Shown here one piece after another: positions 54,419 through 63,639 of a stretch of DNA of 64,000 bases. Below the pieces are notes generated by a model. That model had not been told where the DNA came from, searched no databases, and saw nothing but the letters and a program-made list of their open reading frames with translations. The translations under genes and the position numbers were made by a program. This DNA is from Gleimia coleocanis DSM 15436. Its GTDB lineage: Bacteria > Actinomycetota > Actinomycetes > Actinomycetales > Actinomycetaceae. The number at the start of each line of letters is the position of its first letter. Position 1 is the stretch's first letter. The stretch spans positions 1 to 64,000 of the forward strand of contig NZ_DS999543.1 in the NCBI RefSeq assembly GCF_000159015.1, read 5' to 3'.

Positions 54419-55477
54419 GTGACTATTGAAAAGAAAGAACCCCTGATTCTGGGAATCGAATCCACCTGCGACGAAACCGGTGTAGCACTGGTACGCGGTG
54501 GCACTCTGCTAGCTGACCGTACTGCAACTTCCATGGACCAGTACGCGCGTTACGGCGGCATCATCCCAGAAATCGCTTCCCGCGCACACTTAGAATCCTT
54601 CCTCCCCACTTTGGAAACAGCTTTAGAAGAAGCTGGAGTGGGGTTAGACGAAGTTGATGCGATTGCAGTGTCTGCTGGTCCAGGCCTGGTGGGTTCGCTT
54701 ACCGTGGGTATCTGCGCGGCTAAGGCCTTAGCAACTTCTTTAGGAGTGCCGATTTACGGGGTTAACCACGTTTTGGGTCACTTGGCAGTAGATGAGCTGG
54801 TAGACGGCCCGCTGCCGCAGAAGTTTATTGGTCTGGTAGTTTCCGGCGGTCACTCTAACCTGCTGTTGGTTAACGATTTAGCAACTGACGTGGTGGAGTT
54901 AGGCGGCACTTTGGATGATGCTGCTGGTGAAGCATTCGATAAGGTGGGGCGTTTGCTGAACTTGCCTTACCCGGGCGGACCACATGTTGATCGCTTGTCC
55001 CAGCAGGGGGATGTGAATGCGATTAAGTTCCCGCGTGGTTTGTCAGCGGGTAAAGATAAGGAACGTTACAAGTACGATTTCTCATTTTCTGGTTTGAAAA
55101 CTGCGGTTTCTCGCTATGTGCAGGGTGTGGCTGCGCGTGGGGAAGAAATTGTTCCCGAGGACGTTTGTGCGGGCTTTTCTGAGGCGGTTAATGACTCTTT
55201 AACTGCGAAAGCTGTGCAGGCTTGTTTAGATCACGGCTGTGACACGATTATTGTTGGTGGTGGATTCTCAGCTAATTCGCGTATCCGGACGCTGTTGAAT
55301 GAGCGTGCTGCGAAGCATGGGATTACTGTGCGTATTCCGCCACTACGTTTCTGTACTGATAATGGGGCGCAGATTGCTGCTATGGGTTCGACTTTGGCAC
55401 GTGCCGGAGTTAAGCCGTCTCCGTTGGAGTTTTCTCCGGATTCGGGTATGAATCTGCAGCAAATGTCGATGCAGTAA
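54419..55477 (+). CDS. tsaD: tRNA N6-adenosine threonylcarbamoyltransferase TsaD
   Basis: A 352-aa enzyme of the t6A tRNA modification. It carries GIESTCDETGVAL, NHVLGHL with the metal-binding His pair, VSGGHSNLLLV, and DDAAGEAFDKVGR. It probably has a leaderless GTG start: TAAAAT (54407-54412) lies 6 nt before 54419. In many actinobacteria tsaD is upstream of groES-groEL, and groES lies 1.5 kb downstream here, with a methyltransferase on the other strand between. Confidence 0.96.
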   Translation: MTIEKKEPLILGIESTCDETGVALVRGGTLLADRTATSMDQYARYGGIIPEIASRAHLESFLPTLETALEEAGVGLDEVDAIAVSAGPGLVGSLTVGICAAKALATSLGVPIYGVNHVLGHLAVDELVDGPLPQKFIGLVVSGGHSNLLLVNDLATDVVELGGTLDDAAGEAFDKVGRLLNLPYPGGPHVDRLSQQGDVNAIKFPRGLSAGKDKERYKYDFSFSGLKTAVSRYVQGVAARGEEIVPEDVCAGFSEAVNDSLTAKAVQACLDHGCDTIIVGGGFSANSRIRTLLNERAAKHGITVRIPPLRFCTDNGAQIAAMGSTLARAGVKPSPLEFSPDSGMNLQQMSMQ

Positions 55478-55521
55478 ATCTGCTATACCTTGTCGGCGTA
55501 CTTCATGTAGCTCAACTTCTT

Positions 55522-56778
55522 TTAGATTCGGCGAGCGATAACCGCTGTATGCTCCCGATTTACCCGGGTAGCGAAAACTACCAGCGGATTTTCTAAAGAG
55601 GTTTTCTTTAGTTTCAGTACTTTAAGTAAATCTCTTTGCCATTGATCGGGGCTAATATCAGCTCCGCGTTTCTTTACTTCAATATTAGTTGCCTGCAGGG
55701 CTTTTAGGCTGGCAATAACGGCTTTTGGTTTTAACTTAGTGACTTCGATGATTTCAAAGACGCTGACAGCCCCGTCCCACTCTTCTGGAAGTTGAGCGTC
55801 AGTGGTTAAATAGGCGATGTTTTCAGAAATAACTTCCGCATTCCCAGCGTGCGCTAGATTTTCTAATACGCCGGCGCGAATCACGGCGGCATCAGCTTCC
55901 CAAAGATAGTGTTTCAATTTAGCGCCCTCGGAAATAGGAGTGGGGGATGCAGACGGGTTGCCGGGCAGGAAGAACTCTTTTGGATTCTCCCATCCGCTGC
56001 GGAAAATTACGGCGCGGCGACCTGCTCCGTTGAGTGCACAAGCCGGAGACCAGAGGGAGGCTTCTACTAGGGTTCCATCAACGCTGACCCATTGGGCTTC
56101 CATGTCAGCGGGTAAGTATTCGTAGTCTATGCCGGGCGCGAGTTTTACGCCCAAGCGTTCAACGCCGACGTGTTCGCGTAACTGTGGTCGCCACCCCAGG
56201 ACGTGTGGCAGGGAAGGGGACCAGTCTTCGGGTGCGGCTACGCGTTGGTTTCCGCGTCCAGCTCCGGTGCGTCGAGCCGGGTCGGCAAAAACCGCGTCTA
56301 TGCCCTGTGCTGCGAGGTCCTTGATTTGCAGGTCCAGGACATTTCCTAAGAAAGCTTGGCTGGGTTGGGGGAGGTTTAGGGTTGCGGCGGTGTAGGCGAT
56401 TTCGTCTAAATCCCATGCGCTTACACGCATTCCAGCGTCGGTGAAAGCCAGGGCGTCGGCGCCATTTCCGCACCCTAGGTCGGCTACGTGGGTGGCTTTT
56501 GCGTGTTGGAAACGCTGGGCGTGCAGGGCGGCGACTTGGTGGCGAGTGGCTTGTTCTAAACCGTCGCGCGTGAGGAATAGTTCGGTGGCGCGTTCTCCGA
56601 ATTTTGTTTTCGCTTGTTGGCGGAGCTGCACTTGGGTGAGGAGGCTGGCGCGGGTTTCGGGAGGGAGGTTGAGTTTTTGGATTTTTTGGGTGGCTTTTTC
56701 ATATCCGAGGGCGGTGAGTTCAGCACAGAGTGAACGCATATCTTCGGCGTGGAAAATCTCTAGCGGGTTCATAGTCAT
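55522..56778 (-). CDS. THUMP-like class I SAM-dependent methyltransferase
   Basis: A 418-aa protein. The SAM-binding motif I is VADLGCGNGADALAF near residue 95; the catalytic-type block is AVFADPARRTGAGR, and the C-terminal part (from about residue 330, with KRGADISPDQWQR) is the THUMP-like domain. It probably modifies RNA, but the target is unknown. Start at ATG 56778 or the in-frame ATG 56772. Convergent with tsaD; no obvious terminator hairpin lies in the 44-bp gap. Confidence 0.88.
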   Translation of the reverse strand: MTMNPLEIFHAEDMRSLCAELTALGYEKATQKIQKLNLPPETRASLLTQVQLRQQAKTKFGERATELFLTRDGLEQATRHQVAALHAQRFQHAKATHVADLGCGNGADALAFTDAGMRVSAWDLDEIAYTAATLNLPQPSQAFLGNVLDLQIKDLAAQGIDAVFADPARRTGAGRGNQRVAAPEDWSPSLPHVLGWRPQLREHVGVERLGVKLAPGIDYEYLPADMEAQWVSVDGTLVEASLWSPACALNGAGRRAVIFRSGWENPKEFFLPGNPSASPTPISEGAKLKHYLWEADAAVIRAGVLENLAHAGNAEVISENIAYLTTDAQLPEEWDGAVSVFEIIEVTKLKPKAVIASLKALQATNIEVKKRGADISPDQWQRDLLKVLKLKKTSLENPLVVFATRVNREHTAVIARRI

Positions 56779-56854
56779 GCTGGGCCTTCGGATAGTGGGT
56801 ACTCTTAGTTTAGAGTACCGTAATGGGCGTAAAGTTGAGTTATAGCAGGGTTTT

Positions 56855-56881
56855 CTGGCACTCAGGTTGCAAGAGTGCTAA
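56855..56881 (+). promoter_or_regulatory. CIRCE operator (HrcA binding site)
   Basis: CTGGCACTC (56855-56863), a 9-nt spacer, and GAGTGCTAA (56873-56881) match the CIRCE element TTAGCACTC-N9-GAGTGCTAA, with 7 of 9 bases in the left half and 9 of 9 in the right. It is 58 nt upstream of groES. Confidence 0.9.
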
Positions 56882-56939
56882 GCGGGGTCTTACCCTATAA
56901 GAGTAGAAGTAATTATTGTTCTAGGAAGAGGAGACTCAC

Positions 56940-57236
56940 ATGTCTATCTCCATCAAGCCTCTGGCAGACCGTATTGTTGTAAAGCAGCTGGAAGCTGAAC
57001 AGACCACCGCATCCGGTCTGGTAATTCCAGGTGCAGCTAAGGAAAAGCCACAGGAAGGCGAAGTTGTAGCAGTTGGTCCAGGTCGCGTAGACGACAATGG
57101 CAACCGCGTACCAGTGGACGTTAAGGTTGGCGACACTGTTATCTTCTCTAAGTTTGGTGGCACCGAAGTTAAGTACCTCGGCGAAGAATTCCTGATTTTG
57201 GAAACCCGCGACGTTCTGGCAGTAATCGAACGCTGA
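56940..57236 (+). CDS. groES: Co-chaperonin GroES
   Basis: A complete 98-aa Gro[28 protein letters not shown] with the mobile loop, [12 protein letters not shown], and [26 protein letters not shown] (pieces quoted shorter in practice). It caps GroEL and is controlled by HrcA through the CIRCE site just upstream. RBS AGGAAGAGGAG precedes the ATG. No groEL follows: a terminator, palindromic repeats and a convergent whiB come next, so groEL must be elsewhere in the genome. Confidence 0.97.
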   Translation: MSISIKPLADRIVVKQLEAEQTTASGLVIPGAAKEKPQEGEVVAVGPGRVDDNGNRVPVDVKVGDTVIFSKFGGTEVKYLGEEFLILETRDVLAVIER

Positions 57237-57257
57237 GAACCTAGCGTAAGCTGATTT

Positions 57258-57294
57258 AAGTATCCCGCCTGGCTGATGGTCAGGCGGGATACTT
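57258..57294 (+). terminator. Terminator after groES
   Basis: A 14-bp perfect stem (57258-57271 with 57281-57294) is followed by TATTTTT, 22 nt after the stop. Confidence 0.93.
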
Positions 57295-57308
57295 ATTTTT
57301 CTGTATTC

Positions 57309-57401
57309 TTGCGCGGGAACTCGCGTTCGCGCGTTTTCCTTGCGTGGGAATCGCAACTCGCGCGTTTTCCCTGCGCGGGAACTCGCGTTCGCGCGTTAGG
57401 A
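57309..57401. repeat. Tandem array of three 31-bp palindromic repeats
   Basis: Units start at 57309, 57340 and 57371, exactly 31 bp apart: TTGCGCGGGAACTCGCG and GTTCGCGCGTTTTCC in the first. Units 1 and 3 are nearly identical to each other and to the single unit at 45371. The array lies between convergent groES and whiB, in addition to proper terminators on each side. Confidence 0.92.
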
Positions 57402-57420
57402 GTACGGTGTAAATAAAATA

Positions 57421-57446
57421 AGGGCACTTCCGAATGGAAGTGCCCT
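57421..57446 (-). terminator. Terminator after whiB
   Basis: AGGGCACTTCC (57421-57431) pairs with GGAAGTGCCCT (57436-57446), loop GAAT; it lies 20 nt past the whiB stop on the minus strand with ATTTTATTTA following. Confidence 0.85.
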
Positions 57447-57465
57447 GTTTAAGTTTTAGGTTGCA

Positions 57466-57759
57466 TCAGGCAGTGCGACGGCGCTTCTGAGATGCCAGGT
57501 ATTCACGACGTTCTTCTTCACTCATACCACCCCAAATGCCGTATGGTTCCTGGACTTTCAGTGCGTATTCACGACACTGTTCCAGTACTGGGCAGGTGGC
57601 GCAGATAGCTTTAGCTGCTTCGGCGCGGCGACGACGGGTTGAACCGCGTTCACCTTCTGGGTGGAAAAACAGTTCGGTATCCATATCATGGCATGCGCCA
57701 GCTTCCTGCCAGTTCCACAGATCTACTGCTGGGCCAGGGAGTCGAGATACGTTAGTCAT
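57466..57759 (-). CDS. WhiB-family iron-sulfur regulator (WhiB3-like)
   Basis: A 97-aa WhiB protein. The four cluster Cys are in GACHDMD and ICATCPVLEQC, followed by PYGIWGGMSEEER (the GxWGG turn) and a basic C-terminus for DNA contact. LFFHPEGERGSTRRRR is most like WhiB3, and the placement near groES, tsaD and guaB matches whiB3 in M. tuberculosis. WhiB3 senses redox and NO through a 4Fe-4S cluster. ATG 57759 with AAAGGAG upstream is chosen; the longer frame to 57819 lacks an RBS. Confidence 0.92.
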   Translation of the reverse strand: MTNVSRLPGPAVDLWNWQEAGACHDMDTELFFHPEGERGSTRRRRAEAAKAICATCPVLEQCREYALKVQEPYGIWGGMSEEERREYLASQKRRRTA

Positions 57760-58022
57760 TTGTTTCTCCTTTCTTCGTAAGTTCGGCGGGAGTTTACTGG
57801 GAACCGTAGTGGTTTCCAAGGGATGTAAGCTCCTGAACTCACAAAAGAAATCTTAGCAAACTGTTCAATACTTATTCAAGAACGATTCGCTGTTTAGTCG
57901 GTTACGTTTTTGAGCTTCTTCGAATCTCGTTTCGAATGGCGCAAAATCTATTTTCTGGTAACAATTAAAGTTATAAAGTAGGAATCTGAAAGTTAGCTGA
58001 AAACCAGATGGGGGAATGCCAT
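57760..58022. promoter_or_regulatory. Divergent region whiB | MerR-type regulator
   Basis: 263 bp, AT-rich, without a credible gene. The whiB RBS (AAAGGAG) and the MerR RBS (GGGGGAA, 58010-58016) are at the two ends. TTATAAAGT near 57970 is a possible -10 for the MerR gene. No palindromic operator was recognised. Confidence 0.45.
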
Positions 58023-58928
58023 ATGCCACGGCCAGACCTAACCATAAACTTGGCACCCGCACCGCTAACACTCACCGTAGTCGCTGAAAAACTCGGCATT
58101 TCAGCCTCAACCCTACGCACCTGGGAACGTCGCTACGGCCTGGGACCACAGCGCCAAACCGGTACACACCGCCGCTACACCGTCGCAGAGTTTGAACTAA
58201 TCCAAGCAGTAGTAGAACTAGTGCGCTCAGGCGTATCGCCCTCGGACGCCTGCCAAAGTATCCAAGATGCCAACGCTGTCTACCACGCCAACCAAAAAAC
58301 CGTCTGCGTAAACAGCATTATTGAACACGCCAAAGCCAGTAACGCAACCGCATTACACGCCGACCTAGACATCCTCATCACCCGCGACGGGCTATTAAAA
58401 ACCTGGTCAGAATATATCCAGCCCGCCCTCGTCGCCCTGCAAACTGACCCCGAGGGAGAACTCCCCGGCACCGCACCCCGCGCCCTGCTCTCCCAAATGA
58501 CCCTGCAAGTCGTGCGTGAAGTTGCCAACTGCAAAGAATGCCAGCCAAAAGAAACCAACGACGCAGTAGTCGTCGTCTCAGATGAACCACGCTCCCTGCT
58601 TGCCCACGTAATCGGCGTTTCCCTCCACTGGGAAGGCATCCCCACCCGCCTAATGCCGGCACTACTCCCAGTAACCGCACTGCACGCCGACGTTCCCAGC
58701 ATGCTCGAAAAAACCCGGCACCTGGTGACCAAACTAAACGCGAAAATCCTGGTGATCTGCGGCTCAATCATTCACAACGAAGCCTACCTAAGAGAACTCG
58801 AAAACACCGACTTACAACTCGTTCTCGTCGGCCCCGCGCGACCAAACTACCTGCCGGCAAACGCTATCCAAATGCGCACTGCCAGCGGATGTGTCGAAGA
58901 AGTAGTTGCCACCCTCAGAGGTTATTAA
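58023..58928 (+). CDS. MerR-type regulator with degenerate B12-binding-like domain
   Basis: A 301-aa protein. The N-terminal winged helix reads LTVVAEKLGISASTLRTWERRYGLGP and THRRYTVAEFELI, typical of MerR/CarH-like regulators (AGI...TWERRYG). The C-terminal 180 residues resemble a cobalamin-binding module fold (VVVVSDEPRSLLAHVIGVSL, GIPTRLMPALLP), but the DxHxxG cobalamin-ligand motif is missing. So it probably senses something else or is ligand-free. ATG 58023 fits the GGGGGAA RBS better than 58008. The whole gene is noticeably C-rich compared with neighbours. Confidence 0.82.
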   Translation: MPRPDLTINLAPAPLTLTVVAEKLGISASTLRTWERRYGLGPQRQTGTHRRYTVAEFELIQAVVELVRSGVSPSDACQSIQDANAVYHANQKTVCVNSIIEHAKASNATALHADLDILITRDGLLKTWSEYIQPALVALQTDPEGELPGTAPRALLSQMTLQVVREVANCKECQPKETNDAVVVVSDEPRSLLAHVIGVSLHWEGIPTRLMPALLPVTALHADVPSMLEKTRHLVTKLNAKILVICGSIIHNEAYLRELENTDLQLVLVGPARPNYLPANAIQMRTASGCVEEVVATLRGY

Positions 58929-59002
58929 AGAACTAAAATATGACGGCGCAGAGGGCTATACTAAAAAATGGATTAGCCCCGCAATCTCAAAGAGGAGACA
59001 AC

Positions 59003-60292
59003 ATGAGCGTCGTCAACGCTTTAGCTAAAGACTTCACCCCCGAAGCCCGCGCACACCAATGGGGTAACCTACTGGAATTTGCCCGCCACTCAAAAACTGA
59101 AACCGGCTTCGGCTACCTCCTAGACGACGCAACCGTATCCACAGAAAAACCAGTTGAACTCTGGATCAGCTGCCGCATGGTCCACGTCTACAGCCTGGCA
59201 TGGATTAAAGAACAAAAACCAGAATGGAAAGAACTCGCCACCCACGGCGTTCACTGCCTGCAGAACTACTTCAAAGACCACGAATACGGCGGCTGGTACT
59301 CAGCCATCTCCCGTGAACTAAACGAAGACGGCACCTGCAACGTAGTCGATGAAACAAAAGCCGCTTACGCCCACGCTTTCGTAGTTCTCGCCGCCTCATC
59401 TGCCATCATCGCCGGAATCGAAGGTGGGTCAGAATTGTTAGACGAAGCCCTGCAAAGCCAAGAAAACATCTGGTGGGAAACGGACCACCACAAGGTACGC
59501 GAATCCTACAACCGTGACTTCACCGAAACTGAAGCATACCGCGGGGTAAACGCCAACATGCACACCGTGGAATGCTACCTAGCTGCCTTTGACGCAACTG
59601 GCGAACGCCTCTGGCTAGACCGCGCCCTGGATATTCTCAAATGGGTGCTTGACGAACAAGCTCGGGCAACTAACTGGCGCGTAGCCGAACACTACGACTC
59701 CAACTGGAACCCACTACCTGAATACAATATCGACCGCCCAACCGACCCATTCCGCCCCTACGGACACACTCCCGGACATGGCTTGGAATGGGGGCGCCTG
59801 GCTCTCCACGCTGGCGCTGAACTGGACCGTCTGGGTGAAGATATCCCCATGTGGATTCTAGAATGTGCTGATCAGGTAATCGAACGAGCCATCCGCGACG
59901 GTTGGGACGCCGACGGTCAGCCAGGCTTCGTCTACACTACCGGTGAAGATGGGCGGCCAATCGCGCGTGAACGCATGCACTGGGTTATGTGTGAAGCCTT
60001 GGGGGCTGCGACTACGCTCGCAGACGCATTGAGTGGCGCCAGCGGATACGGTAAACTCGTTGGCTCAGAGGCTCGAGTCACCGCCCTCGTGGAAAAAATT
60101 GACCAGTGGTGGCGATACGCGAACGAATATTTGGTAGCCTCCCCCGGCCAGTGGCGCCACGAACTCGGCACCGAAAACCAGCCAACCGCCGTCACCTGGG
60201 GTGGGAAACCAGACGCCTACCACGTAGCACAGATGCTGCTGCTCCCAGATTTGCGTTTGGCACCCACCTTCGCGCTGGGTCTGCTTTCCTAA
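59003..60292 (+). CDS. AGE-family aldose-ketose isomerase (YihS-like)
   Basis: A 429-aa N-acylglucosamine 2-epimerase superfamily (alpha/alpha)6-barrel enzyme. Conserved residues lie in SCRMVHVYSLAW, GGWYSAI, NANMHTVECYLAAF, EHYDSNWNPLPEYN and TPGHGLEWGRL, with a catalytic His pair as in YihS. It likely interconverts mannose and fructose or a related sugar. ATG 59003 with AAAGAGGAG 7 nt upstream is chosen; a frame back to 58940 lacks support. It lies 74 bp after the MerR-type gene in the same direction. A motif copy (60294) follows the stop by 1 nt. Confidence 0.87.
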   Translation: MSVVNALAKDFTPEARAHQWGNLLEFARHSKTETGFGYLLDDATVSTEKPVELWISCRMVHVYSLAWIKEQKPEWKELATHGVHCLQNYFKDHEYGGWYSAISRELNEDGTCNVVDETKAAYAHAFVVLAASSAIIAGIEGGSELLDEALQSQENIWWETDHHKVRESYNRDFTETEAYRGVNANMHTVECYLAAFDATGERLWLDRALDILKWVLDEQARATNWRVAEHYDSNWNPLPEYNIDRPTDPFRPYGHTPGHGLEWGRLALHAGAELDRLGEDIPMWILECADQVIERAIRDGWDADGQPGFVYTTGEDGRPIARERMHWVMCEALGAATTLADALSGASGYGKLVGSEARVTALVEKIDQWWRYANEYLVASPGQWRHELGTENQPTAVTWGGKPDAYHVAQMLLLPDLRLAPTFALGLLS

Positions 60293-60406
60293 TCCGAGGG
60301 CGGAAAATAAACACATAACCAGCGTGAATAGCTTCACTGTGAAATACAGCTAAAACAGGTTTTAAATAGCGAACACTATAGGCAAGCCAGTAGGCGAATG
60401 CGGTAA

Positions 60407-61930
<1,524 letters not shown>

Positions 61931-61943
61931 TTGAGTTTTTCCT

Positions 61944-61976
61944 AAACCGGGTTCGGCTTTTTGCCGGGCCCGGTTT
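61944..61976 (+). terminator. Terminator after guaB
   Basis: AAACCGGG (61944-61951) pairs with CCCGGTTT (61969-61976), followed by ATTTTTAA. The loop contains a further CGGC/GCCG pairing. Confidence 0.85.
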
Positions 61977-62039
61977 ATTTTTAAGTTATTGTCAGTGCTG
62001 GGGGATATGCTGGTTATGTACTGATTAAAGGAGTTACTG

Positions 62040-62738
62040 ATGTCTTGGATTAATGGGAATCTGCTGGGATTCGACTTGGAAACCACGGGTGTGGATACGG
62101 CGCGTGACCGGATTGTGACTGCATCTTATGAGGTTCGTTGTGGTTCTGAAGTTTTAGAACAGGTGACGCTGCTGTTTAACCCAGGCGTTGAGATTCCACA
62201 GTCTGCGATTGATGTGCATGGGATTACCAATGAGCGCGCGCAGGCAGAGGGTTTGGATCCGCGGGTGGGTTTGGAACAGTTGGCAGCTAAGCTGGTTTCT
62301 TACCTTTCCGAGGGCGCTCCACTGGTCGGTTTCAACGTGCAATTTGATGTCACCCTGTTGGAAAACGAGTTGCGTCGCTATGGTCTGCCCACGGTAGCTG
62401 AGCGCTTAGGTGGCCGCTTCGCACCGATTGTTGATCCACTGGTTTTGGATCGCGAACTTGACCGCTGGCGTAAAGGTAAGCGTAAGCTGGTGGATCTTTT
62501 AGAAGTCTATGGCATTGCAGTTGATCCGGATGAGCTCCACCAGTCTGATGTGGACGTTTCCATGACGTTGTCACTCCTACAAGCAATGGTGCGGAAGTAC
62601 CCGCAACTAGACGAAAAGGGACTGCTGGAACTACACGATTTTGAGCGTGCTGCCCACCACCGCTGGGCAGTCAACTTCTCAAACTTCCTGGTATCCAAAG
62701 GCAAAGCACCATTAGACACCTTAGAGTGGTTAGCGTAA
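62040..62738 (+). CDS. DEDDh 3'-5' exonuclease (DnaQ-like)
   Basis: A 232-aa exonuclease resembling the epsilon proofreading domain. ExoI is GFDLETTGVDT, the ExoII Asp is in FNVQFDVTLLENELRR, and ExoIII is LHQSDVDVSM (HxxxxD). It has no polymerase or GIY-YIG domain. Actinobacterial orthologues are annotated as DNA polymerase III subunit epsilon-like; a role in repair or RNA turnover is possible. AAAGGAG precedes the ATG. The DUF2971 gene starts 12 nt after the stop, so cotranscription is likely. A motif copy (62308) encodes SEGA. Confidence 0.92.
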   Translation: MSWINGNLLGFDLETTGVDTARDRIVTASYEVRCGSEVLEQVTLLFNPGVEIPQSAIDVHGITNERAQAEGLDPRVGLEQLAAKLVSYLSEGAPLVGFNVQFDVTLLENELRRYGLPTVAERLGGRFAPIVDPLVLDRELDRWRKGKRKLVDLLEVYGIAVDPDELHQSDVDVSMTLSLLQAMVRKYPQLDEKGLLELHDFERAAHHRWAVNFSNFLVSKGKAPLDTLEWLA

Positions 62739-62750
62739 AGGAGAGTCAAA

Positions 62751-63590
62751 ATGGCTAGTATTTATCATTACACAGATTTGAACGCGTTATTTAGCATTGT
62801 TCATAACAAAGAATTATGGGCTTCAGATACCGAGTTTTTAAATGATGCAACTGAGATTAAGCATGCAATTAAGATGCTGCTTAATAAGGTTGACCCAGCG
62901 AATAAGTATGATTCAGTAAATAGTGATCTTTTTGAATCATTAGAAATTCTGAAAGATGCGTTGGCTAGAAAATACCTCAGACTACCGTCCATTCCAGCTA
63001 ATATCCATAAAAAACTTGGACTTGAATCTGTGCCACAGATTATAAGTTTTAGTACTGAGGCAGATTCATTGTATATGTGGCGTAATTACGCTCGTGAAAA
63101 TGGAGTTTGTATAGAATTTGATGAAGATAAACTTCTTTTAGAACCCAAAGAACCTGAACCTTATAGGTTTGGTATTACACCTGTAGTGGAAGAAGTTATA
63201 TATGGTGATGTTTTTCCAGATAGTTTATTTCTGCAGATTCAAAACTCTTTGAAGTCGATAAAAGATCTGGCTGAGTTAGAGAATTATGTTTTTTTTGAGC
63301 TCACTCATTTATTGGCGAAAGTGAAACATGGGGCTTTTAGTTTGGAGAATGAAAAAAGACTTGTGTTGCGCACAACAAGTTGTCTTTTAACTCAAAATAT
63401 TAGAGTTGGTGCGCAGCATGCGGTTCCTTACATAGTATTTCCTTTTAGTCTAGATTCGATTATTTCAATAACAGTAGGTCCATCTCCCTTTAAACGAAGG
63501 AATATAATTGCACTGGACCGTTGGAAAAACACTCCAAGGGGATTAACAGCGCATATTGATATTCGTGAGTCTGCTATTCCGTATGTTTAA
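62751..63590 (+). CDS. DUF2971 family protein, AT-rich, likely acquired
   Basis: A 279-aa protein of the DUF2971 family: YHYTDLNALFSIVHNKELWAS, FLNDATEIKHA, SFSTEADSLYMWRNYARENGVCIEFDED (quoted in parts). The function is unknown; family members are found scattered in accessory regions and near defence genes. Base and codon use differ sharply from the neighbours: A/T-rich, with many ATA, AGA, AGG and TTA codons. It has no copy of the window-wide motif. It has an AAGGAGAG RBS and is attached to the exonuclease gene, followed by its own hairpin terminator. Confidence 0.88.
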   Translation: MASIYHYTDLNALFSIVHNKELWASDTEFLNDATEIKHAIKMLLNKVDPANKYDSVNSDLFESLEILKDALARKYLRLPSIPANIHKKLGLESVPQIISFSTEADSLYMWRNYARENGVCIEFDEDKLLLEPKEPEPYRFGITPVVEEVIYGDVFPDSLFLQIQNSLKSIKDLAELENYVFFELTHLLAKVKHGAFSLENEKRLVLRTTSCLLTQNIRVGAQHAVPYIVFPFSLDSIISITVGPSPFKRRNIIALDRWKNTPRGLTAHIDIRESAIPYV

Positions 63591-63595
63591 ATGCA

Positions 63596-63635
63596 TTGTT
63601 GGTGCTTAGTAAAGGTATCTGCTAAGCACCAACAA
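63596..63635. terminator. Bidirectional terminator DUF2971 | DUF456
   Basis: TTGTTGGTGCTTAG (63596-63609) pairs with CTAAGCACCAACAA (63622-63635) between convergent genes. Confidence 0.88.
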
Positions 63636-63639
63636 AGAA

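Noticed and set aside
57309-57401. CRISPR array
   Set aside because: Units are contiguous palindromes of 31 bp with no unique spacers and no cas genes nearby.
58280-58771. Long antisense frame in the MerR-type gene
   Set aside because: Caused by the C-rich third positions of the real gene; no start signals or recognisable domain.
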